Source of the DNA: Exobacillus caeni
Lineage (GTDB): Bacteria; Bacillota; Bacilli; Bacillales; Guptibacillaceae
Assembly: GCF_005747095.1 (NCBI RefSeq)
Contig: NZ_SWLG01000007.1
Span: 229,459-293,458 of the forward strand
Reading direction: 5' to 3'
DNA: 64,000 nt
Part shown: piece after piece, positions 25,852 through 34,684 of the stretch
Position numbering within the stretch: the first letter of the stretch is position 1
How the letters are laid out: every line of letters starts with the position of its first letter
The notes under the pieces: model-generated
Databases searched by the model: none
What the model was told of the DNA's origin: nothing
What the model saw: only the letters and a program-made list of their open reading frames with translations
Program-made: the position numbers and the translations under genes

Positions 25852-26367
25852 TTACTCCCCGCCAAAAGTTTTCGTCACACCCCAATATCGGTCAGCCTGA
25901 TAATCATTAAATACAACATCAAGGTCATGTAAAATTCGATGAGTGATGAATAAGTCTTTTACATTGTTATTCGCAAGTGCATCATCGATTCCTTTTACTG
26001 CATCTTCAAGATCGGTTTTCAACGTGCCTTCCGTTTTGGGCAATAAATCCTCTTCTATGACTCTCTTTTGTTCTTCTAGCTGGACACTCCGCTCTTGCGG
26101 TTTGACTCCTTTCCATGCGCCGTAACCAAGAAGGTTGTTGAAGTAATCATGGATCAGGTGGATTTGTTTGTTTAAAAATGCTTTTGCCTCTTTTATATTT
26201 TCTTCCTCTTTAATAATTTTCTCAGGCTCGACATCATTCACTTCGTCGTTCTTTTTCGCTTCTTGCAGGGTCCTGGTACTGTCATCGCCAAAATAATAAA
26301 CAGAAAAGGCGGCGATTATGATAGCCGAAACTATTAATCCTCCAAAAATCAGTAATTTCTTTTTCAC
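25852..26367 (-). CDS. Membrane-anchored protein of unknown function
   Basis: A 171-residue protein. GTG at 26367 with AAGGAGG upstream gives VKKKLLIFGGLIVSAIIIAAFSVYYF, a signal anchor. The outside part is acidic and helical, with FLNKQIHLIHDYFNNLLGYGAW and a histidine/aspartate-rich HRILHDLDVVFND. No family is recognised. Confidence 0.65.
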   Translation of the reverse strand: MKKKLLIFGGLIVSAIIIAAFSVYYFGDDSTRTLQEAKKNDEVNDVEPEKIIKEEENIKEAKAFLNKQIHLIHDYFNNLLGYGAWKGVKPQERSVQLEEQKRVIEEDLLPKTEGTLKTDLEDAVKGIDDALANNNVKDLFITHRILHDLDVVFNDYQADRYWGVTKTFGGE

Positions 26368-26460
26368 TGCGACCTCCTTGTATCGGTGCATCTTTTTATT
26401 TTAACCTTACAATCTATTAGACGGAATTTTTTGGGAAAATGATGCAATAAAACGCAAAGC

Positions 26461-26490
26461 GGGGTCTGACCCCTTTAAGATTGTGGATAA
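26461..26490 (+). repeat. Family A repeat, copy 3
   Basis: GGGGTCTGACCCC (26461-26473), 8 nt, TGTGGATAA (26482-26490). Confidence 0.85.
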
Positions 26491-26610
26491 TTCATTTTGC
26501 CATTAGATGATCTGGATGATTAGCTATCTTCCGGTAATGTTAGCAATATTCTGAGTTGTTCGGATATAATTGTATTAGTTTTTTGATATGTTTTAAAGGG
26601 GGAAGTGCAA

Positions 26611-27003
26611 ATGAAAAGCTGGAAGGGGTCTGCTGCAATTTGTGTAAATGATTCAGGAGAGGTTTTAATGGTGCGTTGCAAGGGTGATGATGGATGGGCC
26701 GTACCATCAGGAGGAATTGAAGAAGGGGAAAATCCGGAACAATGCTGTATAAGAGAAGTGAAAGAAGAAACGGGCTATGATATCGCACTTGAACAGAAGC
26801 TTTTTACAAAGCAGACTGAAATAAAAGGCATTCAAGTTGAAACCCACTATTTTGAAGCTATTGTTACCGGTGGTGAAATGAAACCAGATGATCCAGACGA
26901 CCTGGTCCTGGAAGTAGGATGGAAAGATCTCGCAACTCTTGATAAGCTAAGTCATACCTATCCAGAGGACACCGAGTACCTGCTGCGTTTTATAAAAAAG
27001 TAA
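26611..27003 (+). CDS. Nudix hydrolase
   Basis: A 130-residue Nudix protein. The Nudix box GX5EX7REUXEEXGU is complete: GGIEEGENPEQC then CIREVKEETGYD (about residues 37-60). It hydrolyses nucleoside diphosphate-linked compounds; the substrate is unknown. ATG at 26611 follows GGGGGAAG. One of three Nudix genes in this window. Confidence 0.88.
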   Translation: MKSWKGSAAICVNDSGEVLMVRCKGDDGWAVPSGGIEEGENPEQCCIREVKEETGYDIALEQKLFTKQTEIKGIQVETHYFEAIVTGGEMKPDDPDDLVLEVGWKDLATLDKLSHTYPEDTEYLLRFIKK

Positions 27004-27016
27004 AAACATACGGAAT

Positions 27017-27053
27017 AAAATCCTGCCCTGTTTTCAGTTGGGCAGGATTTTTC
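27017..27053 (+). terminator. Terminator
   Basis: AAAATCCTGCCC...GGGCAGGATTTTT hairpin. Confidence 0.8.
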
Positions 27054-27078
27054 TGTTGGAATGATGATGTCAGGCAAA

Positions 27079-27609
27079 CTATTGGAGCGTCTGCTGAATA
27101 GAAGTAAAGATTTGATAATGCCTTGCTTCATCGATTGCTGCATTTTGAAAAAAGCGCTGATATGCCGGATACATTCCCAGTCGGGCAGCGATGTTTCGGT
27201 AGAATCCTACCGCTGCTTCTTCATCTTTAATTGAGTCACTTACTCCCTGGCGGAATGTTCTCGGCAGTTCAGCTGTAGTTAATGTTACATATTGTCCCGT
27301 CAGCCTAAAATAGATGCGTGAAAACCAGCGGAGATGCTTGATCTCATCCTGCCTGATCCCCAGGACCTGTTGACGGAAGCGATCATTCGGAGCTAGTTCT
27401 GCAAGCTTTGTATAATATTGTACCGCACCATATTCATCGTTTGCTGCTTTGTCAATATCCTTTAACAGCTGTGACATATCCCCCTGGCTCATTGCCTGTT
27501 GCTGCATCATTTGGCCTTGCTGTGTCATTTGGCCTTGCTGCATCATGCCAGGCTGGGCCATTCCGCCCTGCATCATCCCCGGTTGCATTTGTTGGCGATC
27601 ATCATACAT
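27079..27609 (-). CDS. Ferritin-like diiron-type protein with Met/Gln/Gly-rich N-terminus
   Basis: A 176-residue protein. Residues 1-45 are low-complexity (MQQGQMTQQGQMMQQQ). The remainder is a four-helix ferritin-like domain with the expected carboxylate/histidine ligands: NDEYGAVQYY, IRQDEIKHLRWF, IKDEEAAVGFY and AIDEARHYQIF. The pattern is close to rubrerythrin-like and Bacillus spore-coat-associated ferritin-like proteins. The Q/M-rich head suggests an assembly or coat role, by inference. RBS GGGAGG. Confidence 0.78.
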   Translation of the reverse strand: MYDDRQQMQPGMMQGGMAQPGMMQQGQMTQQGQMMQQQAMSQGDMSQLLKDIDKAANDEYGAVQYYTKLAELAPNDRFRQQVLGIRQDEIKHLRWFSRIYFRLTGQYVTLTTAELPRTFRQGVSDSIKDEEAAVGFYRNIAARLGMYPAYQRFFQNAAIDEARHYQIFTSIQQTLQ

Positions 27610-27685
27610 AGGCCATTGCCTCCCTGTTTTATACTACAGAATATATGTATGCGATTGCCCACAATTTGTGAAGGGTCTTTGTGAA

Positions 27686-27716
27686 GGGGTCTGACCCCCG
27701 GATTTCTGTGGATAAC
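27686..27716 (+). repeat. Family A repeat, copy 4
   Basis: GGGGTCTGACCCCC, spacer, TGTGGATAA (27707-27715). It ends 7 nt before the stop codon of the minus-strand gene at 27723. Confidence 0.85.
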
Positions 27717-27722
27717 TCTACA

Positions 27723-28349
27723 CTAGCTTTCGTTTGTAAACTGTTGCTGTTGGTAGTTTTTTTCTTCTATTTTGTTTTGGGCAGGTTCCAGGATGGATGT
27801 GAACTGGTCCCATAGGAGGGTGATTTCGGGTTCATTGTTAACGGATTCCATCGCTTTTTCATAGGCTTCGTAGTCTTTATAAAATTGGAGTTGAACGATT
27901 TCGGTCGGATTGCTTTTGCATTGCAAATGAACGGTCTTGGAGTCGATATAATAGTTGTAGATATGAGCTGTATTCGCGTTGATTTCAAAGTAACGTTCCA
28001 AGTTTTGAGGAGGGACGTGAAATCTATAAAGCTTCATAAATTCACCTGCAGGTTCAAAATCGCCTGATAGTAACCTGTACTCCCTTTCGCTGATCTCTTC
28101 TTCTGCAAGGCAGCTTTTAAATACATCCCACTGAGCGTTGACTTCTGGATCATTCTGCATGCCATCCGCTTTTTCAGCAGGACTGTTGATCAAGATCTCC
28201 AGCCATGTTCCTTCTTGCTGCAGATTTTCAAAGTGCAGTGTTTTTCCGGCATCATGCTTTTCATAAAGAATATTTGCTTTTTCTTGAACTTCTTCAAAGA
28301 CATTCCTCTGCTCTGGTTTAATCTTATACTCATAAAACGTCACTAACAC
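27723..28349 (-). CDS. Protein with two ABM-like (dimeric alpha/beta barrel) halves, function unknown
   Basis: A 208-residue protein. Two halves of about 100 residues each begin with a YxYKIKPEQRNVFEE / LYRFHVPPQNLERYFE strand-helix pattern typical of ferredoxin-like antibiotic-monooxygenase or NIPSNAP domains. No catalytic residue is obvious. GTG start with AAAGGAGG. Alone on the minus strand between repeats A and D. Confidence 0.6.
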   Translation of the reverse strand: MLVTFYEYKIKPEQRNVFEEVQEKANILYEKHDAGKTLHFENLQQEGTWLEILINSPAEKADGMQNDPEVNAQWDVFKSCLAEEEISEREYRLLSGDFEPAGEFMKLYRFHVPPQNLERYFEINANTAHIYNYYIDSKTVHLQCKSNPTEIVQLQFYKDYEAYEKAMESVNNEPEITLLWDQFTSILEPAQNKIEEKNYQQQQFTNES

Positions 28350-28432
28350 TGCACGTACCTCCTTTTAAAATAAGGTGTTTTTCTAAAAGATTGTTGTTTT
28401 CGCACAAAAGCGATAAACTACGACGCAAATGC

Positions 28433-28575
28433 AGCATTGATTTTCACTCCGGGCAGTTCGCTTCCTGCGGGAAAGTGAAGACGTTGAGACCCCGCAGGGA
28501 GCGTTCTTTGCGAGCGAGGAGGCTCAGCGCGAGCACGCGGAAAGCGTAGTTTATTTCCGCAGCGGTCAGAAGTAA
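28433..28575 (-). repeat. Family D GC-rich intergenic repeat
   Basis: The segment contains CTTTCCGCGTG, GCCTCCTCGCTCGC, CCCTGCGGGGTCTC and CTTTCCCGCAGGAAG on the minus strand, in the order seen in a common Bacillus intergenic repeat. It is much more GC-rich than its surroundings and non-coding. Confidence 0.65.
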
Positions 28576-28636
28576 CTTACATCGCAGTTCATCTCTAATA
28601 GGAAGCTTATTAAGCAACAAAGTATGCGAAAAGCGC

Positions 28637-28885
28637 CTAAAATAAAAAGTAAAGCTTGTTATAGAGCATCATATATCCAATGAAAACAAGAACGATAAAA
28701 GAGATGAAAAAAGGGATCAATAAAAATAATACCCGTTTTTGATTCCTTCTTTTCACCATTCCCATCAGCGATATACACATTGTGGCAAAGATAATCAACA
28801 TGGCTAGAATCAATGCCACTACCGCCGCTCCTAAGAAATGAATCCAGATCAACACCAGTGTGGTGAGAAGGAAAATAACCATCAT
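28637..28885 (-). CDS. Small membrane protein (82 aa)
   Basis: Three hydrophobic segments (FLLTTLVLIWIHFLG, VVALILAMLIIFATM, FLLIPFFISFIVLVF). It has no clear ribosome site and starts 23 nt after the DinB-like gene, so it probably depends on translation from upstream. Last gene of a five-gene minus-strand operon. No family recognised. Confidence 0.55.
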   Translation of the reverse strand: MMVIFLLTTLVLIWIHFLGAAVVALILAMLIIFATMCISLMGMVKRRNQKRVLFLLIPFFISFIVLVFIGYMMLYNKLYFLF

Positions 28886-28908
28886 TGCTATTAAAGTGAA
28901 AGAGAACT

Positions 28909-29472
28909 TTATGAAGTCGAATCTGATTGTTCCTCACCAGCCTTATTTTTTATGGCAGCCGGGATAAAAGATCTTGATTGTCCTTTAGGAATGCTGAGCG
29001 TTTTCCACTCCGAGCCCTTTAATTGTTTACCGATATACAAGATTTGCCCAAGATGATTGTGTAAGTGAGCAAGCTCTCTCTGGATTGCTTCCATAATCGT
29101 CAGGCGTTCCTTACGAATGGTAACTTCCTGAAGAAGAAGCCCTGGGGAAAGCCCTTCCAGCGTTTGAAACAAAAGCGACCAGCCGCTCTCCCAGCGTTCC
29201 ATCAACTCTTTTTTTGAACAAAATTGATTTATAAATTCTGCATCCCGGTCCCTGTAGTCCTTTTCCCCATCTGCTGTCAAAAAATCCACCCATCTTGAAT
29301 GCATGTTTCCGCTTATATGCTGGAGCAAAACACTGACGCTGTTCGATTGCTCATTCGGGACCCAGTGGAACTCCTCTTCGTTTAACTGCTCGATGGCAGC
29401 TTCTGCACGCTGTTTGATATGCCTGAATTGCTCGCAAGAATTTTTTAAATAGACGGTTCCCGGATCTCTCAT
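28909..29472 (-). CDS. DinB/DUF1572-family protein
   Basis: A 187-residue four-helix protein. The three metal histidines of the DinB fold are seen in LLQHISGN (near residue 51) and HLHNHLGQ (near 137). The family includes thiol-dependent transferases, but many members are uncharacterised. It overlaps the Nudix gene by 4 nt (ATGA), showing translational coupling. Confidence 0.78.
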   Translation of the reverse strand: MRDPGTVYLKNSCEQFRHIKQRAEAAIEQLNEEEFHWVPNEQSNSVSVLLQHISGNMHSRWVDFLTADGEKDYRDRDAEFINQFCSKKELMERWESGWSLLFQTLEGLSPGLLLQEVTIRKERLTIMEAIQRELAHLHNHLGQILYIGKQLKGSEWKTLSIPKGQSRSFIPAAIKNKAGEEQSDSTS

Positions 29473-29858
29473 TGCAACTGCGCCTCCGATTCTCTTTTCC
29501 TCTGTAAAATTCTATTGATTACCGGCCATGTATAGCTATCAAACTTATCAATGTCATCCAGTGCAATCCATTTTGCTTCGAAAATATCTTCGTTTTCCGG
29601 TAAAGTCCTGTCGATGAACAAACCCCCGCCTTTAACCCCAGCCAGAAAAGTGTATTTTGAAGGTGATTTTTGCAGTAAGGCCTGGATTTCAACGGTATAG
29701 CCCGTTTCTTCTTTCACCTCTCGTGTACATGCCTGTTCCGGTGTTTCGTTCGGTTCGACACCTCCCCCCGGAAAATTCCATACAACTGCTCCCCGCTGGA
29801 CCTTTTGCTTTACCATTAGCACGTTTCCTGAATGAACGATGGCTGCCTGTGAAATCAT
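29469..29858 (-). CDS. Nudix hydrolase
   Basis: A 129-residue Nudix protein with the complete box GGGVEPNETPEQACTREV followed by KEETGY (about residues 31-54). Probably removes damaged or signalling nucleotides. Coupled to the DinB-like gene (4-nt overlap) and 12 nt from the GNAT gene. Confidence 0.88.
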   Translation of the reverse strand: MISQAAIVHSGNVLMVKQKVQRGAVVWNFPGGGVEPNETPEQACTREVKEETGYTVEIQALLQKSPSKYTFLAGVKGGGLFIDRTLPENEDIFEAKWIALDDIDKFDSYTWPVINRILQRKRESEAQLQ

Positions 29859-29870
29859 GGCACTCTCCTT

Positions 29871-30695
29871 TTAAAAGTTGAAGTATACTACTCTGTATTC
29901 AAACCGCTTTGTTAGCCCTGTTTTCTTCGCCACAGCATTGGACGGTTCGTTAATCTCCATGCAATCCCAGTAGACCGTTATCTTTTGTTCCCGGCACTTT
30001 TTTACAAACTCGTAAGCTAGCATTCCCGCCAGGCCATTTCCCCGATGACCTTCCAATGTTTCGATATCCACCGTATGGGTATTGCCCGCTACAAACGCAG
30101 AGAAACAGAGACTCGCGACTTCGTTGTTATGTATCGCTGCAAAGCCGACTCCTTCTTGAAAAAAATCTTCGGTTGTTATCCAGAACTCCTGGATTTTCTT
30201 TTGTAAAAACGCTCCATTTTTTAGCTTTCCTTTTTCAAGCATCTGTTTTGTTAGCTTTACTATTTCATAACGGCTGTCGAAAACAGGGGAAGGAGGAAGG
30301 TTGTTCTGCTCGTCAAATTTATAGACTCTCTGGTTGTCGATTCCAAATCCTTCATTATCCTGAAAAAGGGCTGACAGCGTCCGTTCCCACTCGTGATGGT
30401 AAACTGCGGCATACATGCCATTCAGGCCTCTCCTTTTCATTTCCCCTACTAAATAGTTATCGACAAAATCGTTCAGGCTATCATTAAATGGCCCGTTCTC
30501 TGGATCACCGATAAAAGCAAACCCCAGATCGTTTGAATGAAACCAGATGAGCCCTGTTCCTGGATTTTTCGGGTCATCTACAAAAACTCTACCGGGATTG
30601 TTCCCTTCTATTACAGCTCTTGCTTCTATACTCGGATTGCCTTGAAGCAACGATAGGCATTTATAGAAATCTTTTTTGTCCAGTTCTTTAATCAT
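29871..30695 (-). CDS. GNAT-family acetyltransferase (long form)
   Basis: A 274-residue protein. The C-terminal 130 residues form a GNAT domain with VDIETLEGHRGNGLAGMLAYEF as the acetyl-CoA site. The N-terminal half, with GLIWFHSNDLGFAFIGDP, is a GNAT-related domain typical of the GNAT_acetyltran group. Substrate unknown. Middle gene of the operon. Confidence 0.8.
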   Translation of the reverse strand: MIKELDKKDFYKCLSLLQGNPSIEARAVIEGNNPGRVFVDDPKNPGTGLIWFHSNDLGFAFIGDPENGPFNDSLNDFVDNYLVGEMKRRGLNGMYAAVYHHEWERTLSALFQDNEGFGIDNQRVYKFDEQNNLPPSPVFDSRYEIVKLTKQMLEKGKLKNGAFLQKKIQEFWITTEDFFQEGVGFAAIHNNEVASLCFSAFVAGNTHTVDIETLEGHRGNGLAGMLAYEFVKKCREQKITVYWDCMEINEPSNAVAKKTGLTKRFEYRVVYFNF

Positions 30696-30707
30696 TGTGT
30701 TAACTCC

Positions 30708-31463
30708 TTACTTTTTTGCTGAAAAAATGAGGAAAAGCGGAATCCGGTTTCGTCTCTGGAACTCCTGTTCATCTGAAAATCTTTCTTGGTTCGGCCTTCC
30801 TTCGCGCAGATCCTCGACTTGAAATCCAGCTTTCTTCAATTCCGCGAAATAGTCTTCAGTTGTTCGGTGGTACTTTACCACCTTTTCATCGATCCACGGC
30901 TCTACCCGTTTGCCGGTTTGGAAATAATCATCCACGATCCAGTCTGTCCTGCGGCCTGATTTTGCTGCGCTTTTCGTTGTGGATGTTAAAACAGGATGCT
31001 GGACACTGAAGACAAATCTTCCCTCAGGTTTAAGCGCACCGTAGACCTTTTTGAAAATCGGGGTAAGATCTTCAAGATAATGAAACGCAAGCCTGGAGAT
31101 AACCAGATCATACTGCTTTTCAGGATAATTCCATTTTTCCATCGTGGACGTATGTACCCGGCCATTAACGTCGGCCAGATTCTTTCTTGCCAGTTTCGCC
31201 ATGTTCCCCGAACCTTCCACCCCGGTATAAGACTGGGCACCTTTCTTCAAAAGAGAAACACCTGAGGTTCCATCGCCGCAGCCTAAATCAAGAACATCCA
31301 GTCCCTCTACCCCACCCAGCAATTCATCCATGATCGGCTGTTCAATCGTGTTGTTCGGGCTGTTCTCCCTAGCCCGCCTTGCCATATACTGCTCAAAGAA
31401 ACGCTCATTCTCATAAGCCTCGGAACCTCTATACTCCTGAACTCCATCTTTCTTAAAGGACAT
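30708..31463 (-). CDS. Class I SAM-dependent methyltransferase
   Basis: A 251-residue methyltransferase. Motif I is VLDLGCGDGTSG (about residues 50-61), then TGVEGSG, and the post-motif YDLVISRLAFHYLED. It methylates small molecules or quinone-type substrates; specificity is unknown. The ATG at 31463 has GAGGGAG upstream, and this ribosome site directly abuts a family A repeat. First gene of the 31463-28637 operon. Confidence 0.85.
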   Translation of the reverse strand: MSFKKDGVQEYRGSEAYENERFFEQYMARRARENSPNNTIEQPIMDELLGGVEGLDVLDLGCGDGTSGVSLLKKGAQSYTGVEGSGNMAKLARKNLADVNGRVHTSTMEKWNYPEKQYDLVISRLAFHYLEDLTPIFKKVYGALKPEGRFVFSVQHPVLTSTTKSAAKSGRRTDWIVDDYFQTGKRVEPWIDEKVVKYHRTTEDYFAELKKAGFQVEDLREGRPNQERFSDEQEFQRRNRIPLFLIFSAKK

Positions 31464-31478
31464 ATCAACAACTCCCTC

Positions 31479-31509
31479 GGGGTCTGACCCCACCGTTTTT
31501 GTGGATAAC
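31479..31509 (+). repeat. Family A repeat, copy 5
   Basis: GGGGTCTGACCCC (31479-31491), 8 nt, TGTGGATAA (31500-31508). This copy sits immediately upstream of a gene's ribosome site. Confidence 0.85.
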
Positions 31510-31592
31510 CCAAACGATTGTTATTTTCTGGCTTTAATAAGTATACCAAATTATTTTAGCAGCAAGTTTCTTGAATTAGTTGCAAATAATCC

Positions 31593-31624
31593 GGGGGTCT
31601 GACCCCATATTTTCTGTGGATAAC
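31593..31624 (+). repeat. Family A repeat, copy 6
   Basis: GGGGGTCTGACCCC (31593-31606), then TGTGGATAA (31616-31624). Only 84 bp from copy 5. Confidence 0.85.
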
Positions 31625-31766
31625 GGATAAACTCCCCTAAAATAAAGTTCCTAATTGTTCTTCAGTGAATAAAAGCGTTAATATTCTAAACTTTTTTGTT
31701 AAAAGTTATTGAAAAATTTAGAATAAAGCGTATAATCGTCGTTAAAACATTAAGAGGAGTGGTAGT

Positions 31767-32732
31767 TTGAAGGCTTTAGAGAAAGCGAGCCAATTCGCAG
31801 GTAATACCTTTGCTGTTTGGGTGTTGGCTTTTGCTGTTTTAGGATTTTTGTTCCCTGGAGGATTCACTTGGATCGGGGCATACATCACCATCTTATTAGG
31901 GGTTATTATGTTCGGTATGGGGATGACTCTTTCCCTGGATGATTTTAAAGAGGTTTTTAAGCAACCGAAAAATGTGGCGATCGGGGTTGCCGCCCAGTTT
32001 GTGATCATGCCGCTGCTTGCTTTCGGGCTCGCAGTCGTGCTACGCCTTCCACCAGAAGTTGCGGTCGGTGTAATTCTGGTAGGCTGTTGTCCTGGCGGTA
32101 CTGCTTCTAACGTCATCACTTATCTAGCTAAAGGCAATACAGCTCTATCGGTGGCGGTTACTTCCGTCTCCACGCTGCTGGCACCAATCTTAACGCCGGC
32201 TCTTACACTTATGTTCGCAAGTAAATGGCTTCCAATTTCAGCGGGGAGCCTGTTCTGGTCTATTTTTAAAATAGTTGTTATTCCTATTGTACTGGGATTA
32301 GTGGTGAAAATGTTGTTCCGAAAACAGGTAGAACATAGTATCAAAGCTCTTCCCCTCGTTTCCGTTGTTTCTATTGTAGCGATAGTTGCCGCAGTAGTAG
32401 GTCTGAGCAAGGACAAAATTGCAGAAACAGGATTACTTATCTTTTCCGTCGTTATTCTTCATAACTTACTTGGCTTATTGATCGGATACTGGCTTGCTAA
32501 ACTGTTAAAAATGGATTTGGAAGACCAAAAGGCTATTTCCATTGAAGTCGGTATGCAAAACTCGGGTCTCGGAGCAGCGCTCGCAGCGGCTCACTTCTCT
32601 CCACTTGCAGCAGTTCCCAGCGCGATCTTCAGCGTCTGGCACAACATTTCAGGACCAGCACTTGCAACATGGTGGGGAAAACAAAAAGAGAAGAAAAACG
32701 AAGTACCTGCTGCAAAGAAAACGAGTGCCTGA
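31767..32732 (+). CDS. BASS-family sodium-dependent transporter
   Basis: A 321-residue membrane protein with about nine to ten helices. Hallmarks are [38 protein letters not shown] (sodium/substrate site, about residues 110-134) and [14 protein letters not shown] near 260. The family couples sodium to uptake of bile acid-like or keto-acid substrates; in Bacillus the substrate is often a pantoate/keto acid. That is interesting next to a PanE-like gene, but the link is inference. TTG start with AAGAGGAG. Confidence 0.87.
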   Translation: MKALEKASQFAGNTFAVWVLAFAVLGFLFPGGFTWIGAYITILLGVIMFGMGMTLSLDDFKEVFKQPKNVAIGVAAQFVIMPLLAFGLAVVLRLPPEVAVGVILVGCCPGGTASNVITYLAKGNTALSVAVTSVSTLLAPILTPALTLMFASKWLPISAGSLFWSIFKIVVIPIVLGLVVKMLFRKQVEHSIKALPLVSVVSIVAIVAAVVGLSKDKIAETGLLIFSVVILHNLLGLLIGYWLAKLLKMDLEDQKAISIEVGMQNSGLGAALAAAHFSPLAAVPSAIFSVWHNISGPALATWWGKQKEKKNEVPAAKKTSA

Positions 32733-32875
32733 GGTATCGTTTAACACCTTCCATTTAGAAACCTTTTCTTCATGGGAGGTTTTACTTTGTCTTTTGTCCA
32801 ATTAATAAGGAGAGACAGGTATAAGATTTCTTCACTTTTATAGTACTTGATAATAAAAGAACAGGGAGTGAGCTA

Positions 32876-33802
32876 ATGAATATTGTTGTTATCGGAGCTG
32901 GAGCACTCGGAGCTTATTTTGGGGCAAGACTTCAGGAAGCAGGGCAATCTGTCCAGTTTTTAGTCAGAGAAAGACGGGCGAAGGAAATCAAAGAAAACGG
33001 CCTTAAGGTACATAGCGTTAACGGTGATTACACGTTTGACCATCCTCGTGTTGTACAAACCGTTGAAAAAATCGAAAATCCTGATCTAGTTATTTTAGCT
33101 GTTAAAGGCTATCATTTGACCGACACACTGCCTCTGCTTTATCCATTAGTTGATAAGGGAGCAAAAGTATTGCCAGTCCTAAACGGCATGGAACATATTA
33201 CGATCCTTCAGAGCGAACTAGGAAAAGATGCTGTGCTCGGCGGTGCTGCTTACATCATTTCAACGCTTGATGAAAAGGGCCATGTTGTCCACTCAAGTGA
33301 GATGGATACGCTTCTGTTCGGCCCGCTCTGCAAGTCACAAGAACCCTTCTGTGAAGAGTTACAGAGTATTGTTAGCACTGCCAACATCGACGGGAAGAAC
33401 ATCCCTACAATCGAAGAAGAAATGTGGAGAAAATATATGTTTATCACCGCGATGTCAGGCGTGACAACAGCAGGGGATTTTTCTATCGGTACCATTAAAA
33501 GCTGTGGAGCAACAAAAGAACTATCCAAAAAAGTCCTTGAAGAAATGAAAGACCTGGCAAACAGCTATGGGACTTCCCTGACGGAACAGGATATTGAAGA
33601 TGGCTTCTTAAAACTGCAAAGCCTTCCAGACCAGGCTACCTCTTCTATGCATCAGGACATGCGAAAAGGGCTCACCCTGGAAGTCGAGCACCTTCAGGGC
33701 GGAGCCATCAGACTCGCAAAAGAAGCCGGGATCGACATCCCGCATATCGAAACGCTTTACGCTTTGATAAAGCCGTATGAAAAAGGGCAAGTCCCCCTAT
33801 AA
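32876..33802 (+). CDS. 2-dehydropantoate 2-reductase family protein (PanE/ApbA)
   Basis: A 308-residue reductase. It begins with the NADPH motif VIGAGALGAYFGARL (residues 4-18). AVKGYHL, the substrate-binding lysine region GVTTAGDFSIG, and LTLEVEHLQGGAIRLA match ketopantoate reductases, which supply pantoate for CoA. Bacillus species carry more than one paralogue, so pathway identity is not certain. RBS ACAGGGAG. A clear terminator follows. Confidence 0.85.
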   Translation: MNIVVIGAGALGAYFGARLQEAGQSVQFLVRERRAKEIKENGLKVHSVNGDYTFDHPRVVQTVEKIENPDLVILAVKGYHLTDTLPLLYPLVDKGAKVLPVLNGMEHITILQSELGKDAVLGGAAYIISTLDEKGHVVHSSEMDTLLFGPLCKSQEPFCEELQSIVSTANIDGKNIPTIEEEMWRKYMFITAMSGVTTAGDFSIGTIKSCGATKELSKKVLEEMKDLANSYGTSLTEQDIEDGFLKLQSLPDQATSSMHQDMRKGLTLEVEHLQGGAIRLAKEAGIDIPHIETLYALIKPYEKGQVPL

Positions 33803-33807
33803 TACAG

Positions 33808-33838
33808 GGCAGGTCCCTACACGGACCTGCCTCTTTGT
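33808..33838 (+). terminator. Terminator
   Basis: GGCAGGTCC...GGACCTGCC hairpin, then TCTTTG. Confidence 0.75.
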
Positions 33839-33869
33839 TACCGTATAAGGAAGTATCACTTTTTATGCA

Positions 33870-33960
33870 TTAGGGAAGGCTCGACATCGATAAAAAATTC
33901 AAGAACATAGATAAGTGCAACTAACCCTCTGTCTTCCCCTGAAGGCTCGCTATCGTGCGA
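33870..33960 (-). repeat. Family C element, copy 3 (minus strand)
   Basis: Minus strand reads GAAGACAGAGG, TAGTTGCACTTATCTATG and GATGTCGAGCCTTCC in the same order as 39995-40088. Confidence 0.75.
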
Positions 33961-34014
33961 GTCTTCTTTATCATCTTTCTCACTACCTCTTTCATTGCCT
34001 GAAGCAAGCATGAA

Positions 34015-34046
34015 GTTATCCACAATTTTAATGGGGTCAGACCCCC
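34015..34046 (-). repeat. Family A repeat, copy 7
   Basis: TTATCCACA (34016-34024) and GGGGTCAGACCCCC (34033-34046). The last bases of the repeat are part of the response-regulator stop codon (TAG, 34048-34046). Confidence 0.85.
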
Positions 34047-34684
34047 TATATGCTCAAATCAAGATAATGATTTTTAATCCCGTATCGGATGAGTTCGTGT
34101 TTGTTTTTGAGATGCAGTTTTTGCATGATGTTGGTTTTATGGTTTTCAACTGTTTTTGGGCTGATAGAGAGCTGCCTGGATATTTGGATGTTGGTGAATC
34201 CGAGCATCGCCAGCCTCACGATTTCTTGCTCACGGTTAGTCAGGATCGATTCCTTTTCCTGATCATCAAAAAGCTTGTTCAATTGTTCTTCTGGAAAACC
34301 GGTTTTGTAATACCGCTCTCCTTTATTCACAGACGTGATCGCTTCGTACAGAAGATTTTCATGGCTTTTCTTTAACGTATATCCATGAATATTCAGATGA
34401 ATGGCTTTACGGACATAAATTTCTTCATCATGCATCGTTAAAAGAACGACTTTTGCTGCGGGCAATTGGGCCATGATCTCTTTTGCGGCAGTAAAACCAT
34501 CGAGCCCGTCAGGCATCGATAGATCCATTAACACAACATCAGGTTCAACCTTTAGCGCAAGAGTGATCGCTTCTGCCCCATCGCTTGCTTCTGCTACCAC
34601 ATCCAGGTCTGGATAATTTTCGAGCAACAACCTTATTCCTTTGCGAATCAAAACATGGTCATCTACAATCATTACTTTAATCAT
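34046..34684 (-). CDS. NarL/LuxR-type response regulator
   Basis: A 212-residue two-component regulator. The receiver domain shows MIVDDH, phospho-acceptor Asp in VVLMDLSMP (about residue 54), Thr in VVLLTMHD and Lys in YTLKKSHE. The C-terminal LuxR HTH reads LTNREQEIVRLAMLGFTNIQ. It overlaps its kinase by 8 nt. The pair lies next to a sulfide-oxidation operon on the same strand, suggesting a role in sulfur or redox sensing. Confidence 0.88.
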   Translation of the reverse strand: MIKVMIVDDHVLIRKGIRLLLENYPDLDVVAEASDGAEAITLALKVEPDVVLMDLSMPDGLDGFTAAKEIMAQLPAAKVVLLTMHDEEIYVRKAIHLNIHGYTLKKSHENLLYEAITSVNKGERYYKTGFPEEQLNKLFDDQEKESILTNREQEIVRLAMLGFTNIQISRQLSISPKTVENHKTNIMQKLHLKNKHELIRYGIKNHYLDLSI

